Source: Sialis fuliginosa (Eukaryota; Arthropoda; Insecta; Megaloptera; Sialidae). From it: a DNA stretch of 64,000 nt. Of the stretch, positions 58,981 to 64,000 are shown piece after piece; within the stretch, counting starts at the first letter, position 1; every line of letters begins with the position of its first letter. The DNA is taken from NCBI GenBank assembly GCA_961205875.1, contig OY540813.1, positions 20,617,001 through 20,681,000 of the forward strand, read 5' to 3'. The notes beneath the pieces were generated by a model. The model searched no databases. It was not told the origin of the DNA and saw only the letters and a list, made by a program, of their open reading frames with translations. The position numbers were made by a program, and so were the translations under genes.

Positions 58981-58982
58981 AT

Positions 58983-59478
58983 GTACAGTCGCCTGTAGAA
59001 CTCGTCTGACACCCTAAAGGCTAGAATCGCTTACAACAGATTCCAAATTTAAAGACAAACATCATCGGTTATCTTTTTCTATCAAGTTTAATATATTTAA
59101 AAACTAAAATTCGGAATATCAAATATTTATTGCCACAAAATTTACGTATACAATTTTCAATAGATTACATAATAATTTAATTGCACAAATATATATGAGT
59201 ACCTATTATCTAGCAAATGAATTTCAAAATATATGTCTTTGTTTGATACATGGAGAAATGATTTAAATATTATAATAATCAAATGGGAGGAGCCTACTAA
59301 ATTTGTGATAAACGAAAATGAATACAAACTGCAAGACCATTAATGCAGGTGACTGTACCTAATTATGTAAGCTCCGTCCTAGAAAAAGATAACCGTTGTT
59401 GTTTGTTTTAATATTTTTGAATCTGTTGTAAGCGATTCTGACCTTTACAGTGGCAGACGACTCTGAAACCTATAGTAC
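58983..59478. mobile_element. MITE, intact copy with ~95 bp inverted termini
   Basis: The left end GTACAGTCGCCTGTAGAACT, then CGTCTGACACCCTAAAGG, CAGAATCGC-type and TTACAACAGATTC blocks, is mirrored at the right end (read inward GTACTATAGGTTTCAGAGTC, then GTCTGCCACTGTAAAGG, CAGAATCGCTTACAACAGAT). Both arms reach AACGGTTATCTTTTTCTA-like sequence. The middle is shared at very high identity with 1535-1919. This copy defines the true ends of the family. No coding frame. Confidence 0.85.
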
Positions 59479-59489
59479 ATACACATACC

Positions 59490-59870
59490 TACATTGCGAT
59501 AGATCGTAAAATAAAGACTAATCGTATTTGCTGAACAACTCATGTTCTAAACGTTACTATTTATACTACAGAATGAAAATCATTGCGTTTCAATCAAGGA
59601 TTATAGATATTTATCCAGAATAATTAATATAGTCAATGTATAATTTCAATTGTAAATACACAATACACAATAGTTGTTTTTTAAAACATAAGGTATTCCA
59701 ATAATAATTTATTTAACAATTTCACACATAAAAGAACATCAATAAGATATTAACTATTGATTTTGTCCTCGTTTCTAGTTTCATTAAGTTGTTGTTATGA
59801 AATTATTCTATTTACGGACGAAGGTATGTCTTATTGCAAAAATAGTTTGAAATTTACTGTGCAATGCGAT
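59490..59870. other. AT-rich DNA without recognised feature
   Basis: No frame or repeat. Confidence 0.5.
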
Positions 59871-59872
59871 GA

Positions 59873-59977
59873 GTTAACAAAACCTGTAATCCTGTGGGAT
59901 GATCCTGGCGTAATATTATAACATAACACCTCATCCCAGTGGATACAGGATGTCAGTGGTCCTTATATTTTGTTAAT
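59873..59977. repeat. Small hairpin element
   Basis: GTTAACAAAA at the left is mirrored by TTTTGTTAAT at the right. ATCCTGTGGGATGA pairs with TCATCCCA(GTGGAT)ACAGGAT, with a short bulge. About 105 bp overall, possibly a tiny MITE. Confidence 0.5.
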
Positions 59978-60099
59978 TTAAGTAGATAAATTATTAATTT
60001 GTAATTTAAAAATTTTATTTTTATTATTTACGTATACACAAAGTTGCAAATCTTAAAATTAATATAAAAAAATAAAATAAAGAAAATATACGATATAGT

Positions 60100-60196
60100 T
60101 TCAATCTTCACGAGATTATCAATTGTAAAATCTGAGACCGTTACAAACTTAAGATTAGACAAGATTTATATAAATCTCATATCGTTGCAGCCCTAG
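60100..60196 (-). mobile_element. hAT-like end fragment (CTAGGGCTGCAACGATATGA)
   Basis: Read on the minus strand from 60196: CTAGGGCTGCAACGATATGA, then GATTT. CACGAGATTATC and GAGACCGTTAC lie further in. It shares the TAGGGCTGCA-type border with the 39.6 kb copy. Confidence 0.4.
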
Positions 60197-60483
60197 TTTT
60201 TATGGTAATATGCATGTTATTATAACTTTATGACAATTTCACAATACTACACACGTCAGAGGTTATTTTAAGAAAATTTTTCAACTGCAACTTTCAACAC
60301 TTTGTATATTTCTCTCTTACAAATTAAAGTGACCCTTTTTACTCTACACTTACACGTTTTTATATTTTTTTTTCTATTTGCAATTTTCCAAACTGCAGTT
60401 TTCATTTTTGGAACTGCAGAAACAAGCTACAACTACACACTAAAATAACCCCTGACACACGTTAAAAATTGACTTGGACGAAA

Positions 60484-60659
60484 ACAATCCTTGTTTGATA
60501 TATAACGAAAACAATATTTTCTTAATACATGAATATACTCTTTTTCCAACCATATTATTTTTTTCATCAAATAATAATAATAGGTACCTATAGTTGGATT
60601 AAGAGTAAACTTTTATATTAAGAAAATATTGTTTACGTTATATATAAAACAAGGATTGT
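60484..60659. mobile_element. Hairpin MITE, copy 2 (partner 6281-6451)
   Basis: ACAATCCTTGTTTGATATAT at the left and its inverted counterpart ending CAAGGATTGT (60650-60659) enclose the family blocks AACGAAAACAATATTTTCTT and AGTTGGATTAAGAGT. The terminal 10 bp differ from copy 1, so the family core is shared while the ends vary. Confidence 0.8.
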
Positions 60660-60839
60660 CATTTTTTTCCTGTATACTCTTCAATATATTTTCTCTGTAT
60701 CGTCACAGTTGACACTTACCTATTGAGAAGCACTGTTACTTTAAGACATCATCACAGATAGTACACGGGTACATTCTCTAAGCCGGACCTGTATTCAATC
60801 AGTGTCTTGTGCAACATCTCGGTGGTTATTAAACCAGAA

Positions 60840-61130
60840 GTCCTGGGTTTAAGATAATCCCGAGTTGTTTTTGCGGCCCGCAGATCGGATTTGACCGGAA
60901 ACGGCCCGCGGCGTATCGGTTTCCGGATTTGTATTTCGCCACAACATCTTTCCCTAGCGCAATTCCACCTATACGTACGTTTGAATTCGCTTGTGTATGT
61001 GTGTGCGTTTGTTTGTCGAATATGTTGGTGTGCGTATGTGAGTATGTGTATGCGAGTATGTAGGTGTGTGTTTATCTTGCGCGATGTTATTGTTTTGTTT
61101 TCGACGCAATTTTCGATCTCGTATGAAATT
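60840..61130. promoter_or_regulatory. GC-rich island followed by TG-rich tract
   Basis: GCGGCCCGCAGATCGG and CCGGAAACGGCCCGCGGC (60875-60911) sit upstream of a TGTGTATGTGTGTGCG microsatellite (about 60993-61072). The 113-codon plus frame 60891-61232 runs through both. Its middle (VYVCAFVCRICWCAYVSMCM) is simply translated TG repeat, so I reject it as a gene. The GC-rich core could be a promoter or enhancer. Confidence 0.25.
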
Positions 61131-61400
61131 GGTTCAGAAGGGGATATGGATAATTCATGGAATTTTAGATGTTGTCTTTCACATTATAAGATTGGTTCTG
61201 TTACCACGTGCAATTTTTATAGGTTTCTATAGATTTTCGTATATCTCTTCTGTGAATTATAATTCGTACTCTGATAAAAATCTGTAGTGATTTTGTGATT
61301 TGAGTTTTGGATATCTTTATATTTATGCTGTTTGTTTGTAATATTAAGAATGAAACTAATAGTTATTATTACATAAGCTTTACTGTTCCAGTACTTGTAT

Positions 61401-61502
61401 AAGATTGTGTTTCCATACAGAGAATATTAAAAGGTAGATGATGAATGTTATTTAAATTAACATTTGTACGTATAGATATGTCTTTAGATGATCATTGTTA
61501 GT
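61401..61502 (+). repeat. Direct repeat, copy 1 of 2
   Basis: GT(G)TTTCCATACA, AATATTAAAA/AATAGTAAAA, then AATGTTATTTAAATT(A/C)ACA, TTTGTAC and ATATGTCTTTAGATG recur at 62483-62595, about 1.08 kb downstream, with roughly 75% identity by eye. Between them lies the Tc1-like end. Confidence 0.6.
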
Positions 61503-61512
61503 ATAACACACA

Positions 61513-61570
61513 TACACTACCCTGCAAAAGTTTAAGATCACCTGAAAAAATGTCGATTTTTGATCTTTTT
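61513..61570 (+). mobile_element. Tc1/mariner-like terminal repeat remnant
   Basis: TACACTACCCTGCAAAAGTT, then TAAGATCACC, is the CACTACC...CAAAAGTTT..GATCACC type of end known from Tc1-like elements, preceded by TA. No second end was found. A short plus frame starting at 61879 (MVKLRHFELTLRNT) could be a decayed N-terminus but does not match any family firmly. The minus-strand 90-codon frame 61604-61876 is not convincing. Confidence 0.4.
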
Positions 61571-62482
61571 GCTAATATTTTTGACCCATTTATTCAATTA
61601 GTCTCAATAATTTTTCGCTGTGAATGGGCCAATTGATTCAAAATGATTATTTGAGCTCGTTTTTCTTTTGAAATTTGCTGTGCTTTCCCCATTTTTGTGT
61701 TTTCTGTAAAAAAAAAGATTTGTTTGGGGATGACACAATATTGAGGTTAGGTCATTTAAAATGTGAAAACACTGCAATTGTCGGTGCAGAAAATCGAAAC
61801 AAAAGGTAACAACATGACAATAGGTCTTGTAAATATAGAATATACTCACTAATTTTAGGGAAAAAGAAATTGTCACTATGGTAAAGCTGAGACATTTTGA
61901 ATTAACACTTCGAAATACATATGAGCGTTCGGTAACTAACGGACCATCCAGTTATCGAGCGAGAAACATATTTTATTATCGGATAATACAAACGCGTTGA
62001 ATATAGCGGTTAGAGACCGAGAAATATTCTCAAAAGTCCAAAAATCTTTCATTCTTTTTTTTACTTCTTTTTTAAGATTGTTTTATTACTTTTATTTTGG
62101 TTGTTTTTTTTTGTTTTTCACCTTTCATTTTTATTGGTTTTTGTTTTCTTATTTTCTAAGTACAAGACAGAATTCAAATTTCAAATCAAAGCAGGTTAAA
62201 CAAACCGTATGGCCAGAATTTATGATTTTAGATTATAATATTTGTTAATTTGATATATTCGTATATTGCGTTATAATTATGTCTTGGGATCTCGTAGAAT
62301 ATTTACTTTCCATCGAATAAGGTTCTATATTATGTTTTTTTTAAGTTGGAGTTGAAATTTCTTTATCTGTTAACTTTTACATTTGAAGAAGAACACAGAT
62401 AACACAGATAACTGTACAGATTGACAAGTAACTCTTTATAGATAAACACAAATTTATTAGAGCCACTGGTGTTATTTTTGCA
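61571..62482. other. AT-rich DNA between direct repeats, no gene recognised
   Basis: Possible decayed interior of the Tc1-like element. 61900-62030 is slightly GC-richer. The 83-codon frame 61997-62248 begins MNIAVRDREIFSKVQ and then becomes poly-F/L, so it is not supported. Confidence 0.35.
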
Positions 62483-62595
62483 AATAGTTTGTATTTCCAT
62501 ACAAATAATAGTAAAACAAAATTAAATGTTATTTAAATTCACATTTGTACATGCAGGTATACTGGTATATGTCTTAAGATGCTCATTTTCAGTAG
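62483..62595 (+). repeat. Direct repeat, copy 2 of 2
   Basis: See 61401-61502. Diverged. The 86-codon frame 62526-62786 begins inside it, and the repeat nature argues against a gene. Confidence 0.6.
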
Positions 62596-62599
62596 AAGT

Positions 62600-63095
62600 A
62601 CATAATATGTATGATAAAAATACGTCAACAGCACTATGTTTAATAAAAGTAAACTATGATCGGCATTTCTCTATTAAATTTTATACAATTTCATATTTAA
62701 ACACTCAAGAAGTAATCTTCATATACACCAACATTTTATTTGAAAGTTTTCGTGAAAAATCTGTTTGTGGCAAAAATAAAATGTAATCATAGCGACGTCG
62801 ATAAACGAACAAGCAGGTATAAAAACAGGAAACTGGCCGTCAACAAATCGTAGGGGACGGTGGAAGCTTAAAAATATATATACTTACAAATATATACACA
62901 CATAAAAATACGTTTACATTGTTAAACAGGATGATTTCAATTGAAAAGCACTAGATTATATTTTACAAAAGAATACTGGTCAAAAAATCTGAAGAATACA
63001 AATATTTAATCACCATTTATAGGTTCTATTTATTAATTCTTCTATTAATAATCTGTCTAAATACTCGTCAAATTATGTTTAAACATTAGACATTA
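62600..63095. other. AT-rich DNA without recognised gene
   Basis: A small GC-richer patch at 62785-62865 (CATAGCGACGTCGATAAACG). Nothing else seen. Confidence 0.4.
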
Positions 63096-63099
63096 CTAT

Positions 63100-63345
63100 A
63101 AAGCATTGGAATCTTAGAGAACGGTGTCCGTCACCGCTACGACTTTACTAAATCTATTATATGCGATTCCAATACAAGTGGCACTTTACAATCCGTCATA
63201 ACGCAACGGCGTTTCTAACAAAAAAACGCGTTCCTGGCACCTTAGAGAAACGGATGACATGACGTCGCTCATTCAAAGCTGTACAAATCAATTAGACTGT
63301 GACTTTACAAAAAACGGTGACCTCCGAATCCGAAAGATTTGATTT
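63100..63345. promoter_or_regulatory. GC-richer island with CRE-like site
   Basis: GAACGGTGTCCGTCACCGCT, ATCCGTCATAACGCAACGGC, AAAACGCGTTCCTGGCACC and GATGACATGACGTCGCTC (TGACGTC, CREB/AP-1 type) cluster here. No frame. Candidate regulatory element by composition. Confidence 0.25.
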
Positions 63346-63349
63346 TATG

Positions 63350-63700
63350 TAAATTTTTTGCACTCGATAACCTGTCGTAATTATTCAATACACAATTCAT
63401 TATACATTTTTAGATTAGTAACTAATAACTAATATCACAATACAATTATTTTTATTATTTACATATTTAATTTTATTAGAAAAGTGTAATTATACACAAC
63501 AAATACATGCCTTAGTTTATTACCTACACCATTTATTTAATTTAAATTGTTGATTTAATTATATTGATCAACATTACTACAAACTTCGATTTTTCTATTC
63601 AATATTTTATTTAAAAAGATATTAATTTTAAATTCTTATATACCTAATAAAACCATTGTAACCGTTGCGTGTATGTTGTATTGTGATCATATATACCAAA
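63350..63700. other. AT-rich DNA without recognised feature
   Basis: No frame, repeat or motif. Confidence 0.5.
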
Positions 63701-63704
63701 TATA

Positions 63705-63850
63705 CCTATATAGTCAGCCGAGAGAGAAGTTCAGATACAACACTCTATAGTGCAGACAATCTTTTCTCACTCGCACAGAAATAGTCGCACGCGCGTCTTT
63801 CTGTGCATACTCGTGTTAACCATTCCATGCCAAAACATTACGAGCATATT
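63705..63850. promoter_or_regulatory. GC-richer patch with inverted CGCACAGAAA/TTTCTGTGC
   Basis: TCGCACAGAAATAGTCGCAC, then GCGCGTCTTTCTGTGCATAC, holds a 9 bp inverted pair GCACAGAAA/TTTCTGTGC separated by about 17 bp, within GAGAGAGAAG...TCTCACTCG context. Could be a promoter-type patch. No TSS motif is certain. Confidence 0.2.
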
Positions 63851-64000
63851 TTCTGATTAATAAGTTCTTTTTTTCTGATTAATAAGGCGAATTGAAATAT
63901 ATATATGATTGTGATAGTCGTTCTTTTTTATTTTAATTAAATCTAAAATTAACAATTAATCAATTGTTAATTGTGATAATTCGCAATTACAAATAACTAT
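63851..64000. other. AT-rich window end
   Basis: A TTCTGATTAATAAG phrase repeats in tandem at 63852 and 63874. AATTAACAATTAATCAATTG, then TTAATTGTGATAATT, forms AT-rich palindromes. Confidence 0.4.

Noticed and set aside
60891..61232. 113-codon plus-strand open frame
   Set aside because: The cysteine/valine-rich middle is the translation of a TG-rich microsatellite. No family resemblance.
61879..62000. Tc1-like transposase N-terminus (MVKLRHFELTLRNT...)
   Set aside because: Similarity is too vague, with a stop after about 40 codons. Not enough for a transposase call.
1..64000. CRISPR array, bacterial operons or phage genes
   Set aside because: No regularly spaced short repeats, no dense coding and no ribosome-binding-site pattern. 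The sequence has the features of animal noncoding DNA.

Overview
This 64 kb window is AT-rich (by eye roughly 70% A+T), gene-poor animal DNA, most probably from an insect. The reasons are the dense short inverted-repeat (MITE-like) and hAT-type elements, the decayed non-LTR retrotransposon, a tRNA-derived SINE, a short (TTAGG)-like run, and retroposon tail motifs (such as TTTCATCAAAATCGGT) that are common in arthropod genomes. The order cannot be fixed from the sequence alone. No complete protein-coding gene, rRNA or tRNA gene, operon or CRISPR array was seen. Nearly all open frames are short and rich in K/N/I/F/Y, as expected by chance in such DNA. The only protein sequence recognised with confidence is a broken reverse transcriptase (about 30.66-31.58 kb, minus strand). 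One short minus-strand frame (3721-3921) has an unusually protein-like composition and may be an exon or exon relic.

Layout. 0-8 kb: a dispersed repeat with three tandem units of about 108 bp, one truncated MITE, the possible exon at 3.8 kb and a hairpin MITE at 6.3 kb. 9-13 kb: a 947 bp non-autonomous hAT element with a near-perfect 8 bp target duplication, a GC-rich island, another hAT end and a 375 bp inverted-repeat element. 14-18 kb: GC-rich islands, a hammerhead-like core and a 413 bp MITE. 20-29 kb: retroposon remnants, a 299 bp MITE, an 872 bp fold-back element, a hAT element with a perfect 8 bp target duplication, and the largest GC-rich candidate regulatory island (27.6-28.1 kb). 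30-34 kb: a second hammerhead-like core, the dead LINE and a 1569 bp palindromic fold-back element. 35-47 kb: related dispersed repeats, a tRNA-like SINE, hAT-like ends and a 357 bp fold-back MITE. 47-54 kb: a 1156 bp fold-back element, a diverged tandem array, GC-rich islands and a 240 bp MITE. 55-64 kb: the intact MITE related to the 1.5 kb copy, a hairpin MITE related to the 6.3 kb one, a Tc1-like end and further islands.

Overall reading. The window looks like an intergenic or very large intronic stretch colonised by small, mostly non-autonomous elements. It is punctuated by about a dozen 150-450 bp GC-richer islands that may be conserved cis-regulatory DNA; this is an inference, since no conservation data were available. 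The most unusual signal is a set of large fold-back palindromes whose arms carry nested, terminus-like motifs. Two of them share TATACAGG-type ends.
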